A stretch of DNA of 64,000 nt from Apostichopus japonicus. Its lineage: Eukaryota; Echinodermata; Holothuroidea; Aspidochirotida; Stichopodidae. The stretch covers positions 32,088,501 to 32,152,500 of the forward strand of contig NC_092568.1 of the NCBI RefSeq assembly GCF_037975245.1, written 5' to 3'. Below, in pieces: positions 45,901-60,900 of this stretch. The notes below the pieces were generated by a model, which was not told where the DNA came from, did not search any database, and saw only the letters and a list, made by a program, of their open reading frames with translations. The translations under genes and the position numbers were made by a program. Each line of letters opens with the position of its first letter. Within the stretch, counting starts at the first letter, position 1.

Positions 45901-48900
45901 AAGATTGCCTTTGTTCCTGACGACGCATCGAAAGACGATAGCATCAAGGTCTACGATCCAGAGAAGGGACAAGTAACAGAAGGTGTACCAACCAAGGAGT
46001 GGATTGCCCAGGACTTGGAAAAGAAACCCTCTGTTGAACAAGTCTTCACAGACCAAGGTCCTGCCTTTGTTTTAAGACCACTCACTGGTAGAGAGCTGAG
46101 AGAAGATGACACACCAGAGATAGATTACATGCTATCCAAAGTAAGTAATGTGAGCGAGGAGCCACAGGTGAGAGGTACGCAGTCGGTGACAGAAACAAAA
46201 GCGCTGATCGTGTGCGATCCAGACTCCCGGGAACTTTTTGCTGCCAGGCAGGCCACAGACCCAGAAGACCTCTCCAAGCTGAAGAGTGGATACTTGGCTC
46301 CAGACGATGCCAACAATACAGATGTCATGAGAGTGTACAACCCAGACACCAATGAAATGACCAAAGGTGTTCCTGCAGGGTCATGGCTGGAGAAACAGGA
46401 GACCCCTCTCTCCAAAACAGACTCAGAGGCACTGGAAGTGCAGATGGAGAAAGAACCGGCCTCTGCAGAAGAAGAAGATGTGCCTGTGAGACAACAGCTT
46501 GTGACAGAAATGGGACCTGCCTATACCTTGCGCCCTCTGGGAGGAGACGGCGTTGCAGGGGATGACAGCCCTGATGTGGACTACGTACTTTGCAAGGAGA
46601 CCAGCCCTCGGGATAGCCCCAAAGTGACTGGCTTGAAAGCAGCTCCATCCACTGAAGAACCAGTGACAATCAGCGACCCACATACGGGAGAAGTCTTCGT
46701 GGCGGAACCTTGTGGTGATCCTGAGCAGCTCAAGTCTGGATTGACAGCCTATCTGCCTGGGGAGGAGGAGAAGGAAGGAGTGGTGAAAGTGTTTGACCCC
46801 AGAAAGGCAGAGTTGGCAGAGGCAGTGCCTACAGAGAGCTGCAAGGAGAAACTGTCAGCAGCACCCAGTCAGCGAGAGATTCCAGAGAAACCCATGGAGG
46901 AAGAGCCAATGGATGTTTCTGACCGGGACAAGACGGAAGAGGCACCTGTCACCAGGCAAATCGTGACAGACCAAGGACCTGCTTACACACTGAGAAAGGC
47001 AGGCCAAGACGGCGTCGCCTGCAAAGACAGTCCGGACGTGGACTACGTACTATCCAAGCAGACCTCTGGTGCAGAAACACCCAATGTCACGGGTGTGAGG
47101 GCTGTGGCCAAACCGCAGCCACTTCTTGTGAGCGATCCTCAGACAGGAGAGGTATTCCTGGCAGAGCCAACGGAAGATCCCGAGGAGATCAGCCAAGGAA
47201 AGATTGCCTTTGTTCCTGACGACGCATCGAAAGACGATAGCATCAAGGTCTACGATCCAGAGAAGGGACAAGTAACAGAAGGTGTACCAACCAAGGAGTG
47301 GATTGCCCAGGACTTGGAAAAGAAACCCTCTGTTGAACAAGTCTTCACAGACCAAGGTCCTGCCTTTGTTTTAAGACCACTCACTGGTAGAGAGCTGAGA
47401 GAAGATGACACACCAGAGATAGATTACATGCTATCCAAAGTAAGTAATGTGAGCGAGGAGCCACAGGTGAGAGGTACGCAGTCGGTGACAGAAACAAAAG
47501 CGCTGATCGTGTGCGATCCAGACTCCCGGGAACTTTTTGCTGCCAGGCAGGCCACAGACCCAGAAGACCTCTCCAAGCTGAAGAGTGGATACTTGGCTCC
47601 AGACGATGCCAACAATACAGATGTCATGAGAGTGTACAACCCAGACACCAATGAAATGACCAAAGGTGTTCCTGCAGGGTCATGGCTGGAGAAACAGGAG
47701 ACCCCTCTCTCCAAAACAGACTCAGAGGCACTGGAAGTGCAGATGGAGAAAGAACCGGCCTCTGCAGAAGAAGAAGATGTGCCTGTGAGACAACAGCTTG
47801 TGACAGAAATGGGACCTGCCTATACCTTGCGCCCTCTGGGAGGAGACGGCGTTGCAGGGGATGACAGCCCTGATGTGGACTACGTACTTTGCCAGGAGAC
47901 CAGCCCTCGGGATAGCCCCAAAGTGACTGGCTTGAAAGCAGCTCCATCCACTGAAGAACCAGTGACAATCAGCGACCCACATACGGGAGAAGTCTTCGTG
48001 GCGGAACCTTGTGGTGATCCTGAGCAGCTCAAGTCTGGATTGACAGCCTATCTGCCTGGGGAGGAGGAGAAGGAAGGAGTGGTGAAACTGTTTGACCCCA
48101 GAAAGGCAGAGTTGGCAGAGGCAGTGCCTACAGAGAGCTGCAAGGAGAAACTGTCAGCAGCACCCAGTCAGCGAGAGATTCCAGAGAAACCCATGGAGGA
48201 AGAGCCAATGGATGTTTCTGACCGGGACAAGACGGAAGAGGCACCTGTCACCAGGCAAATCGTGACAGACCAAGGACCTGCTTACACACTGAGAAAGGCA
48301 GGCCAAGACGGCGTCGCCTGCAAAGACAGTCCGGACGTGGACTACGTACTATCCAAGCAGACCTCTGGTGCAGGAACACCCAATGTCACGGGTGTGAGGG
48401 CTGTGGCCAAACCGCAGCCACTTCTTGTGAGCGATCCTCAGACAGGAGAGGTATTCCTGGCAGAGCCAACGGAAGATCCCGAGGAGATCAGCCAAGGAAA
48501 GATTGCCTTTGTTCCTGACGACGCATCGAAAGACGATAGCATCAAGGTCTACGATCCAGAGAAGGGACAAGTAACAGAAGGTGTACCAACCAAGGAGTGG
48601 ATTGCCCAGGACTTGGAAAAGAAACCCTCTGTTGAACAAGTCTTCACAGACCAAGGTCCTGCCTTTGTTTTAAGACCACTCACTGGTAGAGAGCTGAGAG
48701 AAGATGACACACCAGAGATAGATTACATGCTATCCAAAGTAAGTAATGTGAGCGAGGAGCCACAGGTGAGAGGTACGCAGTCGGTGACAGAAACAAAAGC
48801 TCTGATCGTGTGCGATCCAGACTCCCGGGAACTTTTTGCTGCCAGGCAGGCCACAGACCCAGAAGACCTCTCCAAGCTGAAGAGTGGATACTTGGCTCCA

Positions 48901-51900
48901 GACGATGCCAACAATACAGATGTCATGAGAGTGTACAACCCAGACACCAATGAAATGACCAAAGGTGTTCCTGCAGGGTCATGGCTGGAGAAACAGGAGA
49001 CCCCTCTCTCCAAAACAGACTCAGAGGCACTGGAAGTGCAGATGGAGAAAGAACCGGCCTCTGCAGAAGAAGAAGATGTGCCTGTGGGACAACAGCTTGT
49101 GACAGAAATGGGACCTGCCTATACCTTGCGCCCTCTGGGAGGAGACGGCGTTGCAGGGGATGACAGCCCTGATGTGGACTACGTACTTTGCCAGGAGACC
49201 AGCCCTCGGGATAGCCCCAAAGTGACTGGCTTGAAAGCAGCTCCATCCACTGAAGAACCAGTGACAATCAGCGACCCACATACGGGAGAAGTCTTCGTGG
49301 CGGAACCTTGTGGTGATCCTGAGCAGCTCAAGTCTGGATTGACAGCCTATCTGCCTGGGGAGGAGGAGAAGGAAGGAGTGGTGAAAGTGTTTGACCCCAG
49401 AAAGGCAGAGTTGGCAGAGGCAGTGCCTACAGAGAGCTGCAAGGAGAAACTGTCAGCAGCACCCAGTCAGCGAGAGATTCCAGAGAAACCCATGGAGGAA
49501 GAGCCAATGGATGTTTCTGACCGGGACAAGACGGAAGAGGCACCTGTCACCAGGCAAATCGTGACAGACCAAGGACCTGCTTACACACTGAGAAAGGCAG
49601 GCCAAGACGGCGTCGCCTGCAAAGACAGTCCGGACGTGGACTACGTACTATCCAAGCAGACCTCTGGTGCAGAAACACCCAATGTCACGGGTGTGAGGGC
49701 TGTGGCCAAACCGCAGCCACTTCTTGTGAGCGATCCTCAGACAGGAGAGGTATTCCTGGCAGAGCCAACGGAAGATCCCGAGGAGATCAGCCAAGGAAAG
49801 ATTGCCTTTGTTCCTGACGACGCATCGAAAGACGATAGCATCAAGGTCTACGATCCAGAGAAGGGACAAGTAACAGAAGGTGTACCAACCAAGGAGTGGA
49901 TTGCCCAGGACTTGGAAAAGAAACCCTCTGTTGAACAAGTCTTCACAGACCAAGGTCCTGCCTTTGTTTTAAGACCACTCACTGGTAGAGAGCTGAGAGA
50001 AGATGACACACCAGAGATAGATTACATGCTATCCAAAGAAAGTAATGTGAGCGAGGAGCCACAGGTGAGAGGTACGCAGTCGGTGACAGAAACAAAAGCG
50101 CTGATCGTGTGCGATCCAGACTCCCGGGAACTTTTTGCTGCCAGGCAGGCCACAGACCCAGAAGACCTCTCCAAGCTGAAGAGTGGATACTTGGCTCCAG
50201 ACGATGCCAACAATACAGATGTCATGAGAGTGTACAACCCAGACACCAATGAAATGACCAAAGGTGTTCCTGCAGGGTCATGGCTGGAGAAACAGGAGAC
50301 CCCTCTCTCCAAAACAGACTCAGAGGCACTGGAAGTGCAGATGGAGAAAGAACCGGCCTCTGCAGAAGAAGAAGATGTGCCTGTGAGACAACAGCTTGTG
50401 ACAGAAATGGGACCTGCCTATACCTTGCGCCCTCTGGGAGGAGACGGCGTTGCAGGGGATGACAGCCCTGATGTGGACTACGTACTTTGCCAGGAGACCA
50501 GCCCTCGGGATAGCCCCAAAGTGACTGGCTTGAAAGCAGCTCCATCCACTGAAGAACCAGTGACAATCAGCGACCCACATACGGGAGAAGTCTTCGTGGC
50601 GGAACCTTGTGGTGATCCTGAGCAGCTCAAGTCTGGATTGACAGCCTATCTGCCTGGGGAGGAGGAGAAGGAAGGAGTGGTGAAAGTGTTTGACCCCAGA
50701 AAGGCAGAGTTGGCAGAGGCAGTGCCTACAGAGAGCTGCAAGGAGAAACTGTCAGCAGCACCCAGTCAGCGAGAGATTCCAGAGAAACCCATGGAGGAAG
50801 AGCCAATGGATGTTTCTGACCGGGACAAGACGGAAGAGGCACCTGTCACCAGGCAAATCGTGACAGACCAAGGACCTGCTTACACACTGAGAAAGGCAGG
50901 CCAAGACGGCGTCGCCTGCAAAGACAGTCCGGACGTGGACTACGTACTATCCAAGCAGACCTCTGGTGCAGAAACACCCAATGTCACGGGTGTGAGGGCT
51001 GTGGCCAAACCGCAGCCACTTCTTGTAAGCGATCCTCAGACAGGAGAGGTATTCCTGGCAGAGCCAACGGAAGATCCCGAGGAGATCAGCCAAGGAAAGA
51101 TTGCCTTTGTTCCTGACGACGCATCGAAAGACGATAGCATCAAGGTCTACGATCCAGAGAAGGGACAAGTAACAGAAGGTGTACCAACCAAGGAGTGGAT
51201 TGCCCAGGACTTGGAAAAGAAACCCTCTGTTGAACAAGTCTTCACAGACCAAGGTCCTGCCTTTGTTTTAAGACCACTCACTGGTAGAGAGCTGAGAGAA
51301 GATGACACACCAGAGATAGATTACATGCTATCCAAAGAAAGTAATGTGAGCGAGGAGCCACAGGTGAGAGGTACGCAGTCGGTGACAGAAACAAAAGCGC
51401 TGATCGTGTGCGATCCAGACTCCCGGGAACTTTTTGCTGCCAGGCAGGCCACAGACCCAGAAGACCTCTCCAAGCTGAAGAGTGGATACTTGGCTCCAGA
51501 CGATGCCAACAATACAGATGTCATGAGAGTGTACAACCCAGACACCAATGAAATGACCAAAGGTGTTCCTGCAGGGTCATGGCTGGAGAAACAGGAGACC
51601 CCTCTCTCCAAAACAGACTCAGAGGCACTGGAAGTGCAGATGGAGAAAGAACCGGCCTCTGCAGAAGAAGAAGATGTGCCTGTGAGACAACAGCTTGTGA
51701 CAGAAATGGGACCTGCCTATACCTTGCGCCCTCTGGGAGGAGACGGCGTTGCAGGGGATGACAGCCCTGATGTGGACTACGTACTTTGCCAGGAGACCAG
51801 CCCTCGGGATAGCCCCAAAGTGACTGGCTTGAAAGCAGCTCCATCCACTGAAGAACCAGTGACAATCAGCGACCCACATACGGGAGAAGTCTTCGTGGCG

Positions 51901-54900
51901 GAACCTTGTGGTGATCCTGAGCAGCTCAAGTCTGGATTGACAGCCTATCTGCCTGGGGAGGAGGAGAAGGAAGGAGTGGTGAAAGTGTTTGACCCCAGAA
52001 AGGCAGAGTTGGCAGAGGCAGTGCCTACAGAGAGCTGCAAGGAGAAACTGTCAGCAGCACCCAGTCAGCGAGAGATTCCAGAGAAACCCATGGAGGAAGA
52101 GCCAATGGATGTTTCTGACCGGGACAAGACGGAAGAGGCACCTGTCACCAGGCAAATCGTGACAGACCAAGGACCTGCTTACACACTGAGAAAGGCAGGC
52201 CAAGACGGCGTCGCCTGCAAAGACAGTCCGGACGTGGACTACGTACTATCCAAGCAGACCTCTGGTGCAGAAACACCCAATGTCACGGGTGTGAGGGCTG
52301 TGGCCAAACCGCAGCCACTTCTTGTGAGCGATCCTCAGACAGGAGAGGTATTCCTGGCAGAGCCAACGGAAGATCCCGAGGAGATCAGCCAAGGAAAGAT
52401 TGCCTTTGTTCCTGACGACGCATCGAAAGACGATAGCATCAAGGTCTACGATCCAGAGAAGGGACAAGTAACAGAAGGTGTACCAACCAAGGAGTGGATT
52501 GCCCAGGACTTGGAAAAGAAACCCTCTGTTGAACAAGTCTTCACAGACCAAGGTCCTGCCTTTGTTTTAAGACCACTCACTGGTAGAGAGCTGAGAGAAG
52601 ATGACACACCAGAGATAGATTACATGCTATCCAAAGTAAGTAATGTGAGCGAGGAGCCACAGGTGAGAGGTACGCAGTCGGTGACAGAAACAAAAGCTCT
52701 GATCGTGTGCGATCCAGACTCCCGGGAACTTTTTGCTGCCAGGCAGGCCACAGACCCAGAAGACCTCTCCAAGCTGAAGAGTGGATACTTGGCTCCAGAC
52801 GATGCCAACAATACAGATGTCATGAGAGTGTACAACCCAGACACCAATGAAATGACCAAAGGTGTTCCTGCAGGGTCATGGCTGGAGAAACAGGAGACCC
52901 CTCTCTCCAAAACAGACTCAGAGGCACTGGAAGTGCAGATGGAGAAAGAACCGGCCTCTGCAGAAGAAGAAGATGTGCCTGTGAGACAACAGCTTGTGAC
53001 AGAAATGGGACCTGCCTATACCTTGCGCCCTCTGGGAGGAGACGGCGTTGCAGGGGATGACAGCCCTGATGTGGACTACGTACTTTGCCAGGAGACCAGC
53101 CCTCGGGATAGCCCCAAAGTGACTGGCTTGAAAGCAGCTCCATCCACTGAAGAACCAGTGACAATCAGCGACCCACATACGGGAGAAGTCTTCGTGGCGG
53201 AACCTTGTGGTGATCCTGAGCAGCTCAAGTCTGGATTGACAGCCTATCTGCCTGGGGAGGAGGAGAAGGAAGGAGTGGTGAAAGTGTTTGACCCCAGAAA
53301 GGCAGAGTTGGCAGAGGCAGTGCCTACAGAGAGCTGCAAGGAGAAACTGTCAGCAGCACCCAGTCAGCGAGAGATTCCAGAGAAACCCATGGAGGAAGAG
53401 CCAATGGATGTTTCTGACCGGGACAAGACGGAAGAGGCACCTGTCACCAGGCAAATCGTGACAGACCAAGGACCTGCTTACACACTGAGAAAGGCAGGCC
53501 AAGACGGCGTCGCCTGCAAAGACAGTCCGGACGTGGACTACGTACTATCCAAGCAGACCTCTGGTGCAGAAACACCCAATGTCACGGGTGTGAGGGCTGT
53601 GGCCAAACCGCAGCCACTTCTTGTGAGCGATCCTCAGACAGGAGAGGTATTCCTGGCAGAGCCAACGGAAGATCCCGAGGAGATCAGCCAAGGAAAGATT
53701 GCCTTTGTTCCTGACGACGCATCGAAAGACGATAGCATCAAGGTCTACGATCCAGAGAAGGGACAAGTAACAGAAGGTGTACCAACCAAGGAGTGGATTG
53801 CCCAGGACTTGGAAAAGAAACCCTCTGTTGAACAAGTCTTCACAGACCAAGGTCCTGCCTTTGTTTTAAGACCACTCACTGGTAGAGAGCTGAGAGAAGA
53901 TGACACACCAGAGATAGATTACATGCTATCCAAAGTAAGTAATGTGAGCGAGGAGCCACAGGTGAGAGGTACGCAGTCGGTGACAGAAACAAAAGCTCTG
54001 ATCGTGTGCGATCCAGACTCCCGGGAACTTTTTGCTGCCAGGCAGGCCACAGACCCAGAAGACCTCTCCAAGCTGAAGAGTGGATACTTGGCTCCAGACG
54101 ATGCCAACAATACAGATGTCATGAGAGTGTACAACCCAGACACCAATGAAATGACCAAAGGTGTTCCTGCAGGGTCATGGCTGGAGAAACAGGAGACCCC
54201 TCTCTCCAAAACAGACTCAGAGGCACTGGAAGTGCAGATGGAGAAAGAACCGGCCTCTGCAGAAGAAGAAGATGTGCCTGTGAGACAACAGCTTGTGACA
54301 GAAATGGGACCTGCCTATACCTTGCGCCCTCTGGGAGGAGACGGCGTTGCAGGGGATGACAGCCCTGATGTGGACTACGTACTTTGCCAGGAGACCAGCC
54401 CTCGGGATAGCCCCAAAGTGACTGGCTTGAAAGCAGCTCCATCCACTGAAGAACCAGTGACAATCAGCGACCCACATACGGGAGAAGTCTTCGTGGCGGA
54501 ACCTTGTGGTGATCCTGAGCAGCTCAAGTCTGGATTGACAGCCTATCTGCCTGGGGAGGAGGAGAAGGAAGGAGTGGTGAAAGTGTTTGACCCCAGAAAG
54601 GCAGAGTTGGCAGAGGCAGTGCCTACAGAGAGCTGCAAGGAGAAACTGTCAGCAGCACCCAGTCAGCGAGAGATTCCAGAGAAACCCATGGAGGAAGAGC
54701 CAATGGATGTTTCTGACCGGGACAAGACGGAAGAGGCACCTGTCACCAGGCAAATCGTGACAGACCAAGGACCTGCTTACACACTGAGAAAGGCAGGCCA
54801 AGACGGCGTCGCCTGCAAAGACAGTCCGGACGTGGACTACGTACTATCCAAGCAGACCTCTGGTGCAGAAACACCCAATGTCACGGGTGTGAGGGCTGTG

Positions 54901-57900
54901 GCCAAACCGCAGCCACTTCTTGTGAGCGATCCTCAGACAGGAGAGGTATTCCTGGCAGAGCCAACGGAAGATCCCGAGGAGATCAGCCAAGGAAAGATTG
55001 CCTTTGTTCCTGACGACGCATCGAAAGACGATAGCATCAAGGTCTACGATCCAGAGAAGGGACAAGTAACAGAAGGTGTACCAACCAAGGAGTGGATTGC
55101 CCAGGACTTGGAAAAGAAACCCTCTGTTGAACAAGTCTTCACAGACCAAGGTCCTGCCTTTATTTTAAGACCACTCACTGGTAGAGAGCTGAGAGAAGAT
55201 GACACACCAGAGATAGATTACATGCTATCCAAAGAAAGTAATGTGAGCGAGGAGCCACAGGTGAGAGGTACGCAGTCGGTGACAGAAACAAAAGCTCTGA
55301 TCGTGTGCGATCCAGACTCCCGGGAACTTTTTGCTGCCAGGCAGGCCACAGACCCAGAAGACCTCTCCAAGCTGAAGAGTGGATACTTGGCTCCAGACGA
55401 TGCCAACAATACAGATGTCATGAGAGTGTACAACCCAGACACCAATGAAATGACCAAAGGTGTTCCTGCAGGGTCATGGCTGGAGAAACAGGAGACCCCT
55501 CTCTCCAAAACAGACTCAGAGGCACTGGAAGTGCAGATGGAGAAAGAACCGGCCTCTGCAGAAGAAGAAGATGTGCCTGTGAGACAACAGCTTGTGACAG
55601 AAATGGGACCTGCCTATACCTTGCGCCCTCTGGGAGGAGACGGCGTTGCAGGGGATGACAGCCCTGATGTGGACTACGTACTTTGCCAGGAGACCAGCCC
55701 TCGGGATAGCCCCAAAGTGACTGGCTTGAAAGCAGCTCCATCCACTGAAGAACCAGTGACAATCAGCGACCCACATACGGGAGAAGTCTTCGTGGCGGAA
55801 CCTTGTGGTGATCCTGAGCAGCTCAAGTCTGGATTGACAGCCTATCTGCCTGGGGAGGAGGAGAAGGAAGGAGTGGTGAAAGTGTTTGACCCCAGAAAGG
55901 CAGAGTTGGCAGAGGCAGTGCCTACAGAGAGCTGCAAGGAGAAACTGTCAGCAGCACCCAGTCAGCGAGAGATTCCAGAGAAACCCATGGAGGAAGAGCC
56001 AATGGATGTTTCTGACCGGGACAAGACGGAAGAGGCACCTGTCACCAGGCAAATCGTGACAGACCAAGGACCTGCTTACACACTGAGAAAGGCAGGCCAA
56101 GACGGCGTCGCCTGCAAAGACAGTCCGGACGTGGACTACGTACTATCCAAGCAGACCTCTGGTGCAGAAACACCCAATGTCACGGGTGTGAGGGCTGTGG
56201 CCAAACCGCAGCCACTTCTTGTAAGCGATCCTCAGACAGGAGAGGTATTCCTGGCAGAGCCAACGGAAGATCCCGAGGAGATCAGCCAAGGAAAGATTGC
56301 CTTTGTTCCTGACGACGCATCGAAAGACGATAGCATCAAGGTCTACGATCCAGAGAAGGGACAAGTAACAGAAGGTGTACCAACCAAGGAGTGGATTGCC
56401 CAGGACTTGGAAAAGAAACCCTCTGTTGAACAAGTCTTCACAGACCAAGGTCCTGCCTTTGTTTTAAGACCACTCACTGGTAGAGAGCTGAGAGAAGATG
56501 ACACACCAGAGATAGATTACATGCTATCCAAAGAAAGTAATGTGAGCGAGGAGCCACAGGTGAGAGGTACGCAGTCGGTGACAGAAACAAAAGCTCTGAT
56601 CGTGTGCGATCCAGACTCCCGGGAACTTTTTGCTGCCAGGCAGGCCACAGACCCAGAAGACCTCTCCAAGCTGAAGAGTGGATACTTGGCTTCAGACGAT
56701 GCCAACAATACAGATGTCATGAGAGTGTACAACCCAGACACCAATGAAATGACCAAAGGTGTTCCTGCAGGGTCATGGCTGGAGAAACAGGAGACCCCTC
56801 TCTCCAAAACAGACTCAGAGGCACTGGAAGTGCAGATGGAGAAAGAACCGGCCTCTGCAGAAGAAGAAGATGTGCCTGTGAGACAACAGCTTGTGACAGA
56901 AATGGGACCTGCCTATACCTTGCGCCCTCTGGGAGGAGACGGCGTTGCAGGGGATGACAGCCCTGATGTGGACTACGTACTTTGCCAGGAGACCAGCCCT
57001 CGGGATAGCCCCAAAGTGACTGGCTTGAAAGCAGCTCCATCCACTGAAGAACCAGTGACAATCAGCGACCCACATACGGGAGAAGTCTTCGTGGCGGAAC
57101 CTTGTGGTGATCCTGAGCAGCTCAAGTCTGGATTGACAGCCTATCTGCCTGGGGAGGAGGAGAAGGAAGGAGTGGTGAAAGTGTTTGACCCCAGAAAGGC
57201 AGAGTTGGCAGAGGCAGTGCCTACAGAGAGCTGCAAGGAGAAACTGTCAGCAGCACCCAGTCAGCGAGAGATTCCAGAGAAACCCATGGAGGAAGAGCCA
57301 ATGGATGTTTCTGACCGGGACAAGACGGAAGAGGCACCTGTCACCAGGCAAATCGTGACAGACCAAGGACCTGCTTACACACTGAGAAAGGCAGGCCAAG
57401 ACGGCGTCGCCTGCAAAGACAGTCCGGACGTGGACTACGTACTATCCAAGCAGACCTCTGGTGCAGAAACACCCAATGTCACGGGTGTGAGGGCTGTGGC
57501 CAAACCGCAGCCACTTCTTGTGAGCGATCCTCAGACAGGAGAGGTATTCCTGGCAGAGCCAACGGAAGATCCCGAGGAGATCAGCCAAGGAAAGATTGCC
57601 TTTGTTCCTGACGACGCATCGAAAGACGATAGCATCAAGGTCTACGATCCAGAGAAGGGACAAGTAACAGAAGGTGTACCAACCAAGGAGTGGATTGCCC
57701 AGGACTTGGAAAAGAAACCCTCTGTTGAACAAGTCTTCACAGACCAAGGTCCTGCCTTTGTTTTAAGACCACTCACTGGTAGAGAGCTGAGAGAAGATGA
57801 CACACCAGAGATAGATTACATGCTATCCAAAGAAAGTAATGTGAGCGAGGAGCCACAGGTGAGAGGTACGCAGTCGGTGACAGAAACAAAAGCGCTGATC

Positions 57901-60900
57901 GTGTGCGATCCAGACTCCCGGGAACTTTTTGCTGCCAGGCAGGCCACAGACCCAGAAGACCTCTCCAAGCTGAAGAGTGGATACTTGGCTCCAGACGATG
58001 CCAACAATACAGATGTCATGAGAGTGTACAACCCAGACACCAATGAAATGACCAAAGGTGTTCCTGCAGGGTCATGGCTGGAGAAACAGGAGACCCCTCT
58101 CTCCAAAACAGACTCAGAGGCACTGGAAGTGCAGATGGAGAAAGAACCGGCCTCTGCAGAAGAAGAAGATGTGCCTGTGAGACAACAGCTTGTGACAGAA
58201 ATGGGACCTGCCTATACCTTGCGCCCTCTGGGAGGAGACGGCGTTGCAGGGGATGACAGCCCTGATGTGGACTACGTACTTTGCCAGGAGACCAGCCCTC
58301 GGGATAGCCCCAAAGTGACTGGCTTGAAAGCAGCTCCATCCACTGAAGAACCAGTGACAATCAGCGACCCACATACGGGAGAAGTCTTCGTGGCGGAACC
58401 TTGTGGTGATCCTGAGCAGCTCAAGTCTGGATTGACAGCCTATCTGCCTGGGGAGGAGGAGAAGGAAGGAGTGGTGAAAGTGTTTGACCCCAGAAAGGCA
58501 GAGTTGGCAGAGGCAGTGCCTACAGAGAGCTGCAAGGAGAAACTGTCAGCAGCACCCAGTCAGCGAGAGATTCCAGAGAAACCCATGGAGGAAGAGCCAA
58601 TGGATGTTTCTGACCGGGACAAGACGGAAGAGGCACCTGTCACCAGGCAAATCGTGACAGACCAAGGACCTGCTTACACACTGAGAAAGGCAGGCCAAGA
58701 CGGCGTCGCCTGCAAAGACAGTCCGGACGTGGACTACGTACTATCCAAGCAGACCTCTGGTGCAGAAACACCCAATGTCACGGGTGTGAGGGCTGTGGCC
58801 AAACCGCAGCCACTTCTTGTGAGCGATCCTCAGACAGGAGAGGTATTCCTGGCAGAGCCAACGGAAGATCCCGAGGAGATCAGCCAAGGAAAGATTGCCT
58901 TTGTTCCTGACGACGCATCGAAAGACGATAGCATCAAGGTCTACGATCCAGAGAAGGGACAAGTAACAGAAGGTGTACCAACCAAGGAGTGGATTGCCCA
59001 GGACTTGGAAAAGAAACCCTCTGTTGAACAAGTCTTCACAGACCAAGGTCCTGCCTTTGTTTTAAGACCACTCACTGGTAGAGAGCTGAGAGAAGATGAC
59101 ACACCAGAGATAGATTACATGCTATCCAAAGAAAGTAATGTGAGCGAGGAGCCACAGGTGAGAGGTACGCAGTCGGTGACAGAAACAAAAGCTCTGATCG
59201 TGTGCGATCCAGACTCCCGGGAACTTTTTGCTGCCAGGCAGGCCACAGACCCAGAAGACCTCTCCAAGCTGAAGAGTGGATACTTGGCTCCAGACGATGC
59301 CAACAATACAGATGTCATGAGAGTGTACAACCCAGACACCAATGAAATGACCAAAGGTGTTCCTGCAGGGTCATGGCTGGAGAAACAGGAGACCCCTCTC
59401 TCCAAAACAGACTCAGAGGCACTGGAAGTGCAGATGGAGAAAGAACCGGCCTCTGCAGAAGAAGAAGATGTGCCTGTGAGACAACAGCTTGTGACAGAAA
59501 TGGGACCTGCCTATACCTTGCGCCCTCTGGGAGGAGACGGCGTTGCAGGGGATGACAGCCCTGATGTGGACTACGTACTTTGCCAGGAGACCAGCCCTCG
59601 GGATAGCCCCAAAGTGACTGGCTTGAAAGCAGCTCCATCCACTGAAGAACCAGTGACAATCAGCGACCCACATACGGGAGAAGTCTTCGTGGCGGAACCT
59701 TGTGGTGATCCTGAGCAGCTCAAGTCTGGATTGACAGCCTATCTGCCTGGGGAGGAGGAGAAGGAAGGAGTGGTGAAAGTGTTTGACCCCAGAAAGGCAG
59801 AGTTGGCAGAGGCAGTGCCTACAGAGAGCTGCAAGGAGAAACTGTCAGCAGCACCCAGTCAGCGAGAGATTCCAGAGAAACCCATGGAGGAAGAGCCAAT
59901 GGATGTTTCTGACCGGGACAAGACGGAAGAGGCACCTGTCACCAGGCAAATCGTGACAGACCAAGGACCTGCTTACACACTGAGAAAGGCAGGCCAAGAC
60001 GGCGTCGCCTGCAAAGACAGTCCGGACGTGGACTACGTACTATCCAAGCAGACCTCTGGTGCAGAAACACCCAATGTCACGGGTGTGAGGGCTGTGGCCA
60101 AACCGCAGCCACTTCTTGTGAGCGATCCTCAGACAGGAGAGGTATTCCTGGCAGAGCCAACGGAAGATCCCGAGGAGATCAGCCAAGGAAAGATTGCCTT
60201 TGTTCCTGACGACGCATCGAAAGACGATAGCATCAAGGTCTACGATCCAGAGAAGGGACAAGTAACAGAAGGTGTACCAACCAAGGAGTGGATTGCCCAG
60301 GACTTGGAAAAGAAACCCTCTGTTGAACAAGTCTTCACAGACCAAGGTCCTGCCTTTGTTTTAAGACCACTCACTGGTAGAGAGCTGAGAGAAGATGACA
60401 CACCAGAGATAGATTACATGCTATCCAAAGAAAGTAATGTGAGCGAGGAGCCACAGGTGAGAGGTACGCAGTCGGTGACAGAAACAAAAGCGCTGATCGT
60501 GTGCGATCCAGACTCCCGGGAACTTTTTGCTGCCAGGCAGGCCACAGACCCAGAAGACCTCTCCAAGCTGAAGAGTGGATACTTGGCTCCAGACGATGCC
60601 AACAATACAGATGTCATGAGAGTGTACAACCCAGACACCAATGAAATGACCAAAGGTGTTCCTGCAGGGTCATGGCTGGAGAAACAGGAGACCCCTCTCT
60701 CCAAAACAGACTCAGAGGCACTGGAAGTGCAGATGGAGAAAGAACCGGCCTCTGCAGAAGAAGAAGATGTGCCTGTGAGACAACAGCTTGTGACAGAAAT
60801 GGGACCTGCCTATACCTTGCGCCCTCTGGGAGGAGACGGCGTTGCAGGGGATGACAGCCCTGATGTGGACTACGTACTTTGCCAGGAGACCAGCCCTCGG